Source: an uncultured Clostridium sp. (GTDB taxonomy: Bacteria > Bacillota > Clostridia > Clostridiales > Clostridiaceae). Taken from it: DNA of 64,000 nucleotides. Below the pieces are notes generated by a model, which made no database searches, had not been told where the DNA came from, and saw only the letters and a list, made by a program, of their open reading frames with translations. The number at the start of each line of letters is the position of its first letter. Within the stretch, counting starts at the first letter, position 1. Where the stretch lies: the NCBI GenBank assembly GCA_900543325.1, contig UQQU01000006.1, positions 1-64,000 on the forward strand, given 5' to 3'. Shown in pieces: positions 8,028-17,574 of the stretch. The position numbers were made by a program, and so were the translations under genes.

Positions 8028-10355
8028 TTATAAAATCTCTAATTTTGCCATTGATAACATCAGCATTTTTACTCCTTGTTGGTTAAATGCTATTGTTAAT
8101 TTTTTATCTCCATTTACATCTGATACCGCAACTATTGTTCCCTCACCAAATTTACCATGTTTAACTTTTCTTCCAATAGTAGCTTCTGCGGCAGTCATTG
8201 TAGATGTTACTGATACTTCATTTGATACTGAACTTGCTCTATTTCCTCCACTAAAATTCCTATTCTCAAAGGTTCCATAATTACTTCTTAAACTATGTGG
8301 ATTACTATAAGATGGCTTAAATCTACCATTTACTGTTCCTGCTCCTGAAGCTGTCGTTACATCTTTGCTATCCCCAGTAATTGTAACGTATTCTCTAAGT
8401 TCAGGTTTAATTTCAGAAATAAAGTCTGATTGAGGATAAGCAACTGTTCTACCAAATACTCTTCTAACTTCTGCTGAAGTCATAAATAAAGTTTCCTTAG
8501 CTCTAGTTATACCAACATAGCAAAGTCTTCTTGACTCTTCCATCTCAGCATCACTATTAAATGATGCTTGCCCCGGGAATATTCCATTTTCCATCCCAAC
8601 CATAAATACTACTGGGAACTCTAATCCCTTTGCGCTATGAATAGTCATTAAAACAACGCTACCATTTTCATCTTCTTCATCTTCAAGTTTATCTGTATCT
8701 TGAACAAGAGAAACTTTTTCTAAATAAGCTTCTAATTGAGTCTTATTTATATCAAACTCACTTGAACCTGCTTCTTTTTCCTTTTCATAATTTTTCTCAA
8801 AATCAACAGCATCAGATACAAGTTCCTTTAAGTTTTCTATTCTACTCTTATCTTCAATTTGTTTTGAAGCTTCAAGTTCTTTAATATACCCTGTATCTTC
8901 CAAAATTGTCTCAATTAAATGTGATACTGGTACAGTTTCAGAAATAACCATCAGGTTTTCCATAAGCTCCATAAACTTTTCAATACCTGCACAATTTCTA
9001 GCAGTTAATGTTGGAATAGTTCTAACTTCTGATAATGCATCCCATAAAGGTAATTCATAAGCCTCTGCAAAATCTAAAACCTTTTGTATAGTTGCATCTC
9101 CAATTCCTCTCTTAGGAACATTTATTATTCTTCTTAAAGCTATACTATCAGAAGGGTTAACTAGAACTTTTAAATAGCTTAACATATCTTTAATTTCTTT
9201 TCTGTCGTAGAACTTAGTTCCACCAACAATCTTATAAGCTATTGCTGCTCTTCTTAAACTTTCTTCAAATATACGTGATTGAGCATTAGTTCTGTAAAGT
9301 ATAGCAAAATCTTTATATTGTTTATTTTGCTCTTTCTTTATTTTTTCTATTTGATTAGCTACAAATGTACCTTCATCACCATCTGAATATGCTCTATATA
9401 CCTTAATCTTACTTCCACACTCTTGATCTGTTCTAAGAACCTTGCTTTTTCTATTTGCATTATTTACTATAACAACGTTAGCCGCATTTAATATATTAGC
9501 TTTTGAACGGTAATTTTGCTCAAGCTTTATTACCTTTGCGTCTGGATAATCTTTCTCAAAACCAAGGATGTTCTTAATATCAGCTCCACGCCATTGATAG
9601 ATGCATTGATCATCATCCCCTACAACGCAAATATTTCTATGTTTTGCTGCAAGTAATGTTACAAGCTCATATTGAGCCCCGTTTGTATCTTGATACTCAT
9701 CTACCATAATATATTGGAATTTTCTTTGATAAAACTCTAATGTTTCTGGATTTTTCTTAAATAATTCTACTGTCTTACAAATTAAATCATCAAAATCCAA
9801 GGCATTATTTTCCTTTAATCTTTTTTGATACATTCTGTAAACTTCAGCAATCTTCTTTTCTCTGAAGTTAGATTCATGTTGCCTATAGTAAGAATCTGCA
9901 CTTTGCATATTATCTTTTGCTCTGCTTATCTTACCCATTATTTCTTGTTCAGTTATTTCTTTGTCATTTATATTAAGAATTTTTATGCACTCTTTTATAA
10001 GTGTCTTTTGATCTGTTCCATCATATATCGTGAAATTCTTTTTATATCCAAGTTTTTCTATTTCCCTTCTTAGTATTCTTACACAAGTTGAATGAAATGT
10101 AGATATCCACATGTCATTAGCCTTATCCCCTATAAGTGCTTGAACTCTTTCTTGCATCTCTTTAGCTGCTTTATTCGTAAATGTTATTGCTAATATTTTA
10201 TAAGGAAAAATATTTAAATCTTCTATCATATGAGCCATTCTATGTGTTAGAACTCTAGTTTTACCTGAACCTGCTCCCGCTAAAATAAGTACAGGCCCCT
10301 CTACAGTTACTGCACCTTCATATTGTTCTTTATTTAGTAAAGATTTTAAATCCAA
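8028..10355 (-). CDS. pcrA: ATP-dependent DNA helicase PcrA (UvrD/Rep family)
   Basis: A 775-residue superfamily-1A 3'-5' helicase needed for DNA repair and for clearing protein roadblocks. Visible motifs: Walker A GAGSGKT (residues 27-33), motif Ia TFTNKAAKEM, motif II DEYQDT (about residue 220), QCIYQWRGAD, QNYRS, the VVLMTIHSAKGLEFPVVF block and RRLCYVGITRAK. The C-terminus has the PcrA-type Gly/Ser-rich linker and a Tudor-like end (GRKVKHGKFGEGTIVAV) that contacts RNA polymerase in Bacillus PcrA. The start is TTG at 10355, with GGGAGGA 8 bases upstream. It is followed by ligA. Confidence 0.97.
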   Translation of the reverse strand: MDLKSLLNKEQYEGAVTVEGPVLILAGAGSGKTRVLTHRMAHMIEDLNIFPYKILAITFTNKAAKEMQERVQALIGDKANDMWISTFHSTCVRILRREIEKLGYKKNFTIYDGTDQKTLIKECIKILNINDKEITEQEIMGKISRAKDNMQSADSYYRQHESNFREKKIAEVYRMYQKRLKENNALDFDDLICKTVELFKKNPETLEFYQRKFQYIMVDEYQDTNGAQYELVTLLAAKHRNICVVGDDDQCIYQWRGADIKNILGFEKDYPDAKVIKLEQNYRSKANILNAANVVIVNNANRKSKVLRTDQECGSKIKVYRAYSDGDEGTFVANQIEKIKKEQNKQYKDFAILYRTNAQSRIFEESLRRAAIAYKIVGGTKFYDRKEIKDMLSYLKVLVNPSDSIALRRIINVPKRGIGDATIQKVLDFAEAYELPLWDALSEVRTIPTLTARNCAGIEKFMELMENLMVISETVPVSHLIETILEDTGYIKELEASKQIEDKSRIENLKELVSDAVDFEKNYEKEKEAGSSEFDINKTQLEAYLEKVSLVQDTDKLEDEEDENGSVVLMTIHSAKGLEFPVVFMVGMENGIFPGQASFNSDAEMEESRRLCYVGITRAKETLFMTSAEVRRVFGRTVAYPQSDFISEIKPELREYVTITGDSKDVTTASGAGTVNGRFKPSYSNPHSLRSNYGTFENRNFSGGNRASSVSNEVSVTSTMTAAEATIGRKVKHGKFGEGTIVAVSDVNGDKKLTIAFNQQGVKMLMLSMAKLEIL

Positions 10356-10584
10356 AAGAACATCCTCCCTTCATTTTCACGACTAAACTATATCTTTTAA
10401 TCGAACATACAATCTATATAAAAATTATTATAACATAGTTAGTATATATTATTACCATAATTAATTAAATTTAAAAAACCTATTGTAATATAGACTAATA
10501 TAATAAATCACACCCTATTAATACGATTTAATAAATTTTGAAAAACGCTCAATGAAATCATTTCCATTTTTTTTGTTTTTGAAC

Positions 10585-10676
10585 GCAAAAAAGCGCAACC
10601 CTTGGGGCCAGGTTGCGCTTCAGCAATAAGCAATAAATAAAAAGGGGGCTATTTAATTCCTTTTATTTATCCTTGC
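10585..10676 (-). ncRNA. Candidate small RNA, about 90 nt, upstream of pcrA
   Basis: The segment has its own promoter (-35 TTGCAA, 17 bases, -10 TATAAT at 10683-10711) and ends at a GC-rich terminator (GCGCAACC at 10593-10600, GGTTGCGC at 10611-10618, then six U). Its 5' half can form a long hairpin: AUAAAUAAAAGG pairs with CCUUUUUAUUUAU with one bulge. No open frame with a ribosome site is present. It does not match SRP RNA, 6S RNA, tmRNA or a riboswitch I know. It could be a free small RNA or an attenuated leader of pcrA, whose start lies 230 bases further on. Confidence 0.6.
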
Positions 10677-10682
10677 ATTAAT

Positions 10683-10711
10683 ATTATAGTAAAGAAAATT
10701 TTATATTGCAA
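10683..10711 (-). promoter_or_regulatory. Promoter of the small RNA upstream of pcrA
   Basis: -35 TTGCAA (10706-10711), 17-base spacer, consensus -10 TATAAT (10683-10688) on the minus strand. It lies just downstream of the rsuA stop, so it starts a new transcript. Confidence 0.75.
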
Positions 10712-10783
10712 GGGATTTTTGAAAAATATCTTGCTAATTTTTATACATATGAATGTTTTTCTATCATTTTTTGTTTTCTTTCG

Positions 10784-11500
10784 TTAAAAACTCTTTAATA
10801 TAGCTAATTCCTCATCTGTAAGTTCTCTATATTCGCCTTCTTCTAAATCTTCATCTAAAGGTAATGTACCAAATTCAGTTCTCTTTAAATATGTAACTTG
10901 TTTACCTACAGCCTCAAACATTCTTTTAACTTGATGGAATTTTCCTTCTTGAATAGTAATCATAACTTCTGATCCCTCATCAGTTGCATTTAATATTTCA
11001 AGTTTTGCCTCTTTACAAAGATATCCATCATCTAATGTTATTCCAGATTTGAACTTAGCTATATCCTCATCAGTAACTTTTTTATCTATTTTAGCATAAT
11101 AAACTTTATCAACCTTCCACTTTGGAGATATTAATCTATGATTTAATTCTCCATCGTTAGTTAATAATAATAATCCTACTGTATCCTTATCTAATCTTCC
11201 TACTGGAAATGGTTGAAAGACTTGATGTTCAACCTCTAATAAGTCAATTACTGTTTCATCTCTGTTATCATAAGTGGCAGATACTACTCCATCTGGTTTG
11301 TTCATCATTAAATAAATAAACTTTCTATAGAAAATTTCTTCTCCATTAATAATAATTTTATCATTTTCAGGATCTACTTGCATTCCACTATCTTTGGCTA
11401 CTTCTCCATTAACCTCAACTAATCCACTTCTGCAAATTTTCTTAAGCTCTTTTCTTGTACCATAACCTAAATTAGATAGTACCTTATCTAGTCTTTCCAT
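10784..11500 (-). CDS. rsuA: 16S rRNA pseudouridine synthase, RsuA family
   Basis: A 238-residue enzyme that isomerises uridine to pseudouridine in ribosomal RNA. An N-terminal S4 RNA-binding domain (residues 1-60, MERLDKVLSNLGYGTRKEL) precedes the catalytic domain, with the active-site Asp in FPVGRLDKDTVGLLLLTNDG and the later KFHQVKRMFEAVGK block. The compact S4-plus-catalytic layout and the TNDGELNHRLISP stretch fit RsuA (position 516 of 16S rRNA in E. coli) better than RluB, but the exact target is inferred. Ribosome site GAGGTG precedes the ATG. The gene stands alone. Confidence 0.88.
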   Translation of the reverse strand: MERLDKVLSNLGYGTRKELKKICRSGLVEVNGEVAKDSGMQVDPENDKIIINGEEIFYRKFIYLMMNKPDGVVSATYDNRDETVIDLLEVEHQVFQPFPVGRLDKDTVGLLLLTNDGELNHRLISPKWKVDKVYYAKIDKKVTDEDIAKFKSGITLDDGYLCKEAKLEILNATDEGSEVMITIQEGKFHQVKRMFEAVGKQVTYLKRTEFGTLPLDEDLEEGEYRELTDEELAILKSF

Positions 11501-11573
11501 AAAACACCTCGTAAAACTTTTATATAGCTTATTCTATTATTAATATCCCCCAATTGCAAGAATTTAAAAATAT

Positions 11574-11614
11574 AGCCTCCTAGAAATCCATATATTGGAT
11601 GTTCCCCGGAGGTT
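11574..11614 (-). terminator. Terminator after the Y_Y_Y-repeat protein gene
   Basis: Stem AACCTCC/GGAGGCT with an inner ATCCA/TGGAT stem, followed on the minus strand by a U-rich run. Confidence 0.7.
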
Positions 11615-11630
11615 CATACATTTTTTGGAA

Positions 11631-13631
11631 CTATTTAATTTCAAACTCAACTATATCATAATCTTCATAGGCAACATCTTTATGAAAGCTTTTATCTAAA
11701 ACTAGCACTCTATAACTTCCATTCTTAAATGGAACAAATGTATAATAATTTTTTCTACTGTATCCTTGTGCTAAAGTCCATTCACCATTTATCATAATAT
11801 AAAATTCATAACACACTTCTTTTCCACCTTCAGATACTACTTCAAAAGTAACTTCATTGCCTATTTTTAATTCATTGTATGAAATTTGTAATTTAGTTGA
11901 GTTCACAGGTACAACCTCATGAACGTAAACAGAAACTTCCTTTTTACTATCATATTCTTCAGTAGATTTTATATTTTTTGCATATATTACAAAAGTATAT
12001 TTTCCAGGACATTTTGGTTTTATCTTTATTGATTTCTCATCTACAAAACCAGTATCCTCTACTTCATATCCATTTATTTTAGTTACAAATTTAGTTAAAA
12101 CATCTTTTGTATTTTTAGTAATTACTTCAACATTAATTGTATCTCCCACTAAATAGGTTTCTTTACTATTTAATAAAATATAATCAATATCTGCTGCTAC
12201 ATAATCTTTTGCCTCAATGAATAAAGATGTAGATGCATCATAGTTTTTTGAAGAAAATTCATCCTTTATTTTAATATCAACTTCATACTCTCCAGCTTCT
12301 GTTGGTATAAAATTAACCCAATTATTTATTCCATAATCTATTTTTTCCTTTTCTATACCATTTTTATATATTGTAAATTTATATAGTGGTTTAATTCCTC
12401 CATCGGTTTTAATTTTAATATTTACAGTTTCACCTATTATACATCTTTTTCCTTTATCACATTTAACATCAACTATTCTAACTGGTTTTTCACCTTTATT
12501 ATAAATTTCATATTGAATAGATGCTGTATCTTCATGGTCTCCTTCAAATGAAATATCTTTAACTTTAAGAGTTATCTTATATTTTCCCTCATCCCTCGGT
12601 TCCCATACATACTCATTTCCTCTTATATAACCGCTATCTTCTGATATAGGTCCTTCTATAATATATCTATATATTAATTCTCTACCACCATCTACTAAGG
12701 CTAATAAATTCACTTCAGTTCCAACTGCTTGTGGTGATTTGATATCACTTTTAAATGATCTAATTTTAACTTCATTATATGGATTTACATTATAAACAAT
12801 AACAGCCCTATCATCGAATGAATTAGCTGAAAACATATCTCTTACATAGCATAATAGCTTGTACTCTCCCGGCGACTTTTCCTTAAAAGTAACCATACTC
12901 TTAGAAGAAAAATCTTGAATACACGTAACCTTTCCTTCTTTATTTATCTTTAAAAATTTATATAATAATTGTCTATTTTTTTCATAGTTAGCTTCTACTT
13001 TAAAAATTAACTCTTCATTAATCAATATATTCGGAGTTAAGCATAAGAAGTTCGTTATTTCAATTTTTTCTAAATCCTTTACTTCAAATTTTACAGTTGT
13101 AAAATCATCGACATTTCTTTCAGAGTCTACCTTTTTACATTCTATTAATACTTCTATATTACCTGGTTTTGTAGCTGTAAAAACAAACTCATTCTCTGTA
13201 GTATAATCCCTTAAAACTTCCCAGTCTTTTTTACCTTTTACCCAAAATCTATATAACACTAATTCTTCATTTGCTGTAACATTAATGTGTAACTTTTCTC
13301 CAACATTTATCTTATTCTTATTTATTTTAACTTTATTAATCAATTTCGAGTTTTCAACTATTTCATATTCTGACCTACCAAGATAGTCATATGCATTTTT
13401 ACAATTGGTTGATTTTCCTTGAACCATTATCATATATTTTCCTGGTTTAGTAGGTTTCCACGTACAAATATTGCTTTTTGAAAAGTCTTGTATAGGCTTC
13501 CATATTCCTTCAATCCCCTCCATAAACTTATATTCAACATCATCATTTTCAGTTAAAAATGCTGCAATATTTATATTTTCATTTAAGTCAGCAGGGCTTT
13601 TATTGTCAAAATCAATTAAAACCTCTTTCAT
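11631..13631 (-). CDS. Protein of seven tandem Y_Y_Y-like (triple-tyrosine) repeats
   Basis: A 666-residue protein made almost wholly of seven repeats of about 90-95 residues. Each has the pattern Y-x-F/Y near the start (VEYKFME, VLYRFWV, LLYKFLK, LIYRYII, PLYKFTI, VLTKFVT, VCYEFYI), a central W or F-P motif, then PGKY or similar and a closing beta strand. This fits the three-Y (Y_Y_Y, Ig-like) beta domain found in clostridial cell-surface and sensor proteins. There is no signal peptide, membrane segment or sortase motif, so it appears cytoplasmic or is exported in an unknown way. The ATG at 13631 is chosen for AGGTGGA 6 bases upstream; the longer reading adds 14 implausible residues. Confidence 0.75.
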   Translation of the reverse strand: MKEVLIDFDNKSPADLNENINIAAFLTENDDVEYKFMEGIEGIWKPIQDFSKSNICTWKPTKPGKYMIMVQGKSTNCKNAYDYLGRSEYEIVENSKLINKVKINKNKINVGEKLHINVTANEELVLYRFWVKGKKDWEVLRDYTTENEFVFTATKPGNIEVLIECKKVDSERNVDDFTTVKFEVKDLEKIEITNFLCLTPNILINEELIFKVEANYEKNRQLLYKFLKINKEGKVTCIQDFSSKSMVTFKEKSPGEYKLLCYVRDMFSANSFDDRAVIVYNVNPYNEVKIRSFKSDIKSPQAVGTEVNLLALVDGGRELIYRYIIEGPISEDSGYIRGNEYVWEPRDEGKYKITLKVKDISFEGDHEDTASIQYEIYNKGEKPVRIVDVKCDKGKRCIIGETVNIKIKTDGGIKPLYKFTIYKNGIEKEKIDYGINNWVNFIPTEAGEYEVDIKIKDEFSSKNYDASTSLFIEAKDYVAADIDYILLNSKETYLVGDTINVEVITKNTKDVLTKFVTKINGYEVEDTGFVDEKSIKIKPKCPGKYTFVIYAKNIKSTEEYDSKKEVSVYVHEVVPVNSTKLQISYNELKIGNEVTFEVVSEGGKEVCYEFYIMINGEWTLAQGYSRKNYYTFVPFKNGSYRVLVLDKSFHKDVAYEDYDIVEFEIK

Positions 13632-13747
13632 CTCTCTCCACCTCACCATATAATATATACTTAATCTCACCATAGTTTATATAATTTTCTATATAAATTA
13701 TACTATTTCCTTTTTAAAATAAAAACTGAAATTTGTCTAATATATAT

Positions 13748-13789
13748 AAAAAAAAGAACAAACTATAGATATATTTCTACAGTTTATTC
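13748..13789 (-). terminator. Terminator of the pgi-yaiI unit
   Basis: Long stem GAATAAACTGTAGA/TCTATAGTTTGTTC (13756-13789) followed by eight U on the minus strand; the stem begins inside the last codons of the yaiI-family gene. Confidence 0.85.
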
Positions 13790-14227
13790 TATATTTTTAT
13801 CCTTCACCAAATATATTAAATTTTTTTGTAATCTCTTATCATCTTCTATAGTTCTTTTCTTAGCATTAGGAGTTTTTCCTCCACCCCGTCTTATCTTTTG
13901 GGATAAATGCCTTTGTTCTAACATTGCTCCAATGTTTTCATTTGTGTAGATATATCCTTTAGGACTAATTACAGCAGCTTTTCTACCTAAGCAAATAGCA
14001 GCAACTCCATAATCCTGAGAAACTATAATATCATCACTAGTACATTCATTTACTACTTTCATATCAACACTTTGAAATCCACTATCAACAACTCTAACTT
14101 CTCCATAGTCTACTGTTATGTAATGATGAATATCACAATAAATTATAAGGTCTAACTCATACTCTTTTGCTATCTTTGTAATAATGGAGATACCTGGACA
14201 GGCATCTCCATCAACTATAATTTTCAT
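13784..14227 (-). CDS. YaiI/YqxD family protein (UPF0178, DUF188)
   Basis: A 147-residue cytoplasmic protein with the family start KIIVDGDACPG, the VSQDYGVAA block, and the conserved RRGGGKTP near residue 113. The fold is related to PIN-type nucleases; the acidic residues of VDGDA and QDYG are in place, but no biochemical role is firmly established. The ATG lies 12 bases after the pgi stop and has no visible Shine-Dalgarno sequence, so translation probably depends on ribosomes coming from pgi. The operon ends at a strong terminator that overlaps its stop. Confidence 0.9.
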   Translation of the reverse strand: MKIIVDGDACPGISIITKIAKEYELDLIIYCDIHHYITVDYGEVRVVDSGFQSVDMKVVNECTSDDIIVSQDYGVAAICLGRKAAVISPKGYIYTNENIGAMLEQRHLSQKIRRGGGKTPNAKKRTIEDDKRLQKNLIYLVKDKNIE

Positions 14228-14239
14228 ATTGTAAAATAA

Positions 14240-15592
14240 TTATTTTAATCTAGATTCTAATTCAGCTTTTAAATCTTCATAACCTGGCTTACCAAGTAAA
14301 GCAAACATGTTCTTCTTGTATGCTTCAACTCCTGGTTGGTCAAATGGATTTACTCCTAATAAGTACCCACTTATTCCGCAAGCTTTTTCGAAGAAATAAA
14401 CTAATTGTCCAAAGTAGTATGGGTTTAACTCAGGAATATTTAATACCATATTTGGTACTCCACCATCATTATGAGCTAATAAAGTTCCTTGGAATGCTTT
14501 CTTATTAACGAAGTCAACAGTTTTTCCTGCTAAGAAGTTTAATCCATCGGCATCATTTTCAGAAGCTTCTATGATTATTTCTTTAGTAGCCTTTTCTACA
14601 TTAAGAACTGTTTCAAACATTATTCTATTACCATCTTGGATGAATTGTCCCATTGAATGTAAGTCAGTTGAGAAATCAACTGCTGCTGGGAATATACCCT
14701 TTTGATCCTTACCTTCTGATTCTCCATATAATTGCTTCCACCATTCATTGAAGTAGTGTAAAGATGGCTCATAGTTAACTAATACTTCTACAGCTTTACC
14801 TTTATTGTATAAAGCATTTCTCATAGCAGCATATTGATAACAAGCATTTTCTTTTAATGAAGGATTAGAGTAAATTTCTCTTGCATCAGCAGCTCCTTGC
14901 ATTATTTCTTCAATATTTACTCCAGCAGCCGCGATTGGTAATAATCCAACTGCAGTTAAAACAGAGAATCTTCCTCCAACATTATCTGGAACAACAAAAG
15001 TTTCGTAACCCATTTGATCAGCTAAACCTTTTAAAGCTCCTCTTTCTTTATCTGTAGTAGCAAATATTCTTTCTTTTGCTCCTTCAACTCCATATTTCTT
15101 TTCCATGAAGTCTTTGAATAATCTAAATGCTATTGCAGGTTCAGTTGTAGTACCTGACTTAGAGATAACATTAACAGATACATCTAATCCTTCGATAGCT
15201 TCAAATAATTCTGTTATATATGTTGAACTTATATTATTTCCAACAAAGAATATTTTTGGAGTCTTTCTCTTATTGTTTGGTAGCATATTATAGAAGTTAT
15301 TTGTTAACATTTCTATAGCAGCTCTTGCTCCAAGATATGAACCACCTATACCTATAACAACTAAAACGTCTGAATTTGATTGAATTTTTTTAGCAGCAGC
15401 TTGTATTCTTGCAAATTCTTCTTTGTCATAATTAACTGGTAGATCAACCCATCCTAAAAAGTCACTACCAGCTCCTGTACCCTCATGAACTGTATCGTGA
15501 GCCCACTTAACCATACCTTCCATCTTATCTAATTCACTTAAAGACGCATATGGTTGAACTTTTGATAAATCTAAACTTAAACCATTTTTCAT
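14240..15592 (-). CDS. pgi: Glucose-6-phosphate isomerase
   Basis: A 450-residue glycolytic enzyme converting glucose 6-phosphate to fructose 6-phosphate. Motifs include GIGGSYLGARA (about 80-90), SGTTTEPA, VGGRFSVLTAVGLLP and QPGVEAYKKNMFALLG; the short length is typical of the Firmicute form. Two ATGs lie close together. The second (15592) is preferred because GGAGGT sits 6 bases upstream, whereas it touches the first (15598). It is the first gene of a pair with the yaiI-family gene. Confidence 0.97.
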   Translation of the reverse strand: MKNGLSLDLSKVQPYASLSELDKMEGMVKWAHDTVHEGTGAGSDFLGWVDLPVNYDKEEFARIQAAAKKIQSNSDVLVVIGIGGSYLGARAAIEMLTNNFYNMLPNNKRKTPKIFFVGNNISSTYITELFEAIEGLDVSVNVISKSGTTTEPAIAFRLFKDFMEKKYGVEGAKERIFATTDKERGALKGLADQMGYETFVVPDNVGGRFSVLTAVGLLPIAAAGVNIEEIMQGAADAREIYSNPSLKENACYQYAAMRNALYNKGKAVEVLVNYEPSLHYFNEWWKQLYGESEGKDQKGIFPAAVDFSTDLHSMGQFIQDGNRIMFETVLNVEKATKEIIIEASENDADGLNFLAGKTVDFVNKKAFQGTLLAHNDGGVPNMVLNIPELNPYYFGQLVYFFEKACGISGYLLGVNPFDQPGVEAYKKNMFALLGKPGYEDLKAELESRLK

Positions 15593-15687
15593 TTTCATAC
15601 CTCCAAATAATGTGGGATTTTTAACAACCTTTATTATATCATAATTTTTCTTATACTAACAATTTTAACAATAATTAATTTAATAAA

Positions 15688-16413
15688 TTATTCTGTCATT
15701 ACTTTAATTACTTGCTCAACCTTTTCTTCATTTAATGCCTTGGCTTTCCCTACATTTCCACCAAGCTTATTCCACACATAATTATGCACTTCAACACCAT
15801 TTGAAAAATCCAATTCTAACCATTTTTTTAATTCATCTGAAAGATAATCATCTTGGCCTTTTAGTTCATTAACCATTTGAGTAACAGCCTCTCTAGTAAT
15901 TTCATTTTGTCCCCATATTTGCCCATCATCTGCTATTATTATAGTATTAGCCATATGATGTACTATATCATAACATTGAGTTAAATCCATATGTGATACT
16001 GCACTATTGGCATTTTCTATAACTTCATTTTCTATCACTGTATTTTCCTTTTTTGAATTTTTATTCTCATTAATTTCACTTACTTTATTAAATGCAAAAT
16101 TAACAATTTCATATCCATTACTCCATAATACTAATATTGTTGAAAGTGATATTATTAATACTAAAAGAATTACAATTATTTTTTTCCCATTGGGTGATTC
16201 TTCTTCCAACTCTTCTTCAAATTCATCATCTTCATCATCATCTTCTAACTTTTGTTCCCCATCATCCATCATCTCTTTAATTTTTTTATTCATAAAATCT
16301 TCTACATTAGTTTCCTTATTCCCTTTTATCTCCATCTTATTATCCTCTTCAGCGATCTCTTGTTTATCACGCTTAATAGTTTCATCTAGTCTTTCTTTAA
16401 CACTTTTCCCCAT
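15688..16413 (-). CDS. Membrane-anchored protein with a DUF6241-like C-terminal domain
   Basis: A 241-residue protein. The first 75 residues are cytoplasmic and highly charged, with an Asp/Glu run around residues 50-72. One membrane segment follows (about 77-97, IIVILLVLIISLSTILVLW), then a linker and an extracellular domain of about 95 residues ending LDFSNGVEVHNYVWNKLGGNVGKA. That last stretch matches my memory of the DUF6241 pattern in Bacillus and Clostridium proteins; no function is known for it. AGGAGGGG precedes the ATG. It is followed by a gap of 90 bases to pgi and probably transcribed separately from it. Confidence 0.75.
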   Translation of the reverse strand: MGKSVKERLDETIKRDKQEIAEEDNKMEIKGNKETNVEDFMNKKIKEMMDDGEQKLEDDDEDDEFEEELEEESPNGKKIIVILLVLIISLSTILVLWSNGYEIVNFAFNKVSEINENKNSKKENTVIENEVIENANSAVSHMDLTQCYDIVHHMANTIIIADDGQIWGQNEITREAVTQMVNELKGQDDYLSDELKKWLELDFSNGVEVHNYVWNKLGGNVGKAKALNEEKVEQVIKVMTE

Positions 16414-16511
16414 AAATGTACCCCTCCTAATTTATATCTAGTTACACAATGATTATACCATATTATTACATTTATGGTTATTAAAAACATATTTTTTGAT
16501 GATTTTTCACT

Positions 16512-17336
16512 TTAATTTAGTTTTTTTAAATCATCAATTTTATTTTCCACTTCATTTATATATTCCTCAAAAGTTAATCCTCTATTCATTATATCTTCAG
16601 CCACTTCTTCATTACCAATATATCTAAAATGCCAAGGCTCATAATTATATCCTGTTATATCCTCCTTACCCTTTAAGTATCTCAATATGAATCCATACTT
16701 ATAGCAATTTTCATTAAGCCATCTAAATGCATCCGTATTTTCAAAACCTTCATCTAAGGTTGAATACTCATCACACAAAATGTCTATAGCTAGTCCACTT
16801 TGATGTTCTGAAGCACCTGGCTCTGCAGTATAAGCACGAGTTCTCTCCTTTCCATTTTGCTTCATCCTAGTATCATATAATTCCTTCTGTACACCATAAC
16901 TTCTATACCCTGATACTCCAACCAATGAAATACCATCTTTTGCTGCTGCAGCAAACATTTTCTTTACTGCATCTGCTGCAGCATTCTCTAAATTATTATC
17001 TTGAACATAATCCAAAAATTTTGCTTCACACTTTTTCAAATTACTCGGAATATAATCCTCAGCTAATTTATTCTCCCTATTAATTAAAATAAAATACTCA
17101 TTATTTAATATATTTTCTAATCTTTCTATTTCCTTATAATCACTTTCCATATCTTCATATTCTAATTTTTTCTTCTCTGTACTGGCCAATAAAACTTCAC
17201 TACCGCTACTATTTACACTAATACTCTCATCATCTTTCTCTAAGTTACTCAGTCTAATATTTGTTAAGTAACATACTCCAACTATAACCACACCAATTAC
17301 TAGCGCAAACCCCAACTTTTTTAAAATATTATTCAT
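16512..17336 (-). CDS. VanY-type D-alanyl-D-alanine carboxypeptidase (M15B)
   Basis: A 274-residue membrane-anchored zinc peptidase that trims peptidoglycan stem peptides. An N-terminal hydrophobic segment (about residues 7-25) is followed by a linker and the M15B domain, with SGYRSYGVQKELY, the metal motif GASEHQSGLAIDIL (H and D ligands) and EPWHFRYIG with the third histidine. The start at 17336 is chosen because AAGGAGA precedes it; the longer frame to 17414 adds a peptide without a ribosome site. It sits alone between DUF6241 and guaA. Confidence 0.9.
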   Translation of the reverse strand: MNNILKKLGFALVIGVVIVGVCYLTNIRLSNLEKDDESISVNSSGSEVLLASTEKKKLEYEDMESDYKEIERLENILNNEYFILINRENKLAEDYIPSNLKKCEAKFLDYVQDNNLENAAADAVKKMFAAAAKDGISLVGVSGYRSYGVQKELYDTRMKQNGKERTRAYTAEPGASEHQSGLAIDILCDEYSTLDEGFENTDAFRWLNENCYKYGFILRYLKGKEDITGYNYEPWHFRYIGNEEVAEDIMNRGLTFEEYINEVENKIDDLKKLN

Positions 17337-17524
17337 AATATTCTCCTTAATGTAATCTATAATTATATAATATAATGATTCTACATGTATAATTTTTCTA
17401 ATAATATTCAACATTTATTATAATCTCTTTATACATTTTTTTCCAACTACTTTATTCAAATTTTTAATCTATTTATATTAATTATTATTTATATAAACAT
17501 AATAACACCATTATAATTCCATAA

Positions 17525-17574
17525 CAAAAAAAATCGCTACATTCCTGTAAAAATACAGGTTTGTAGCGATTTTT
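17525..17574 (-). terminator. Terminator after guaA
   Basis: Stem AAATCGCTACA/TGTAGCGATTT with an inner CCTGTA/TACAGG stem, flanked by A and T runs. Strong, and able to act on both strands. Confidence 0.9.

Noticed and set aside
10585..10676. SRP RNA or 6S RNA as the identity of the small RNA
   Set aside because: The conserved GGAAG/AGCA SRP loop is missing, and 6S RNA is longer and rod-shaped with a central bubble.
16007..16441. Ser/Phe-rich plus-strand frame of 144 codons
   Set aside because: It is the antisense shadow of the acidic DUF6241-like gene, with no ribosome site of its own.
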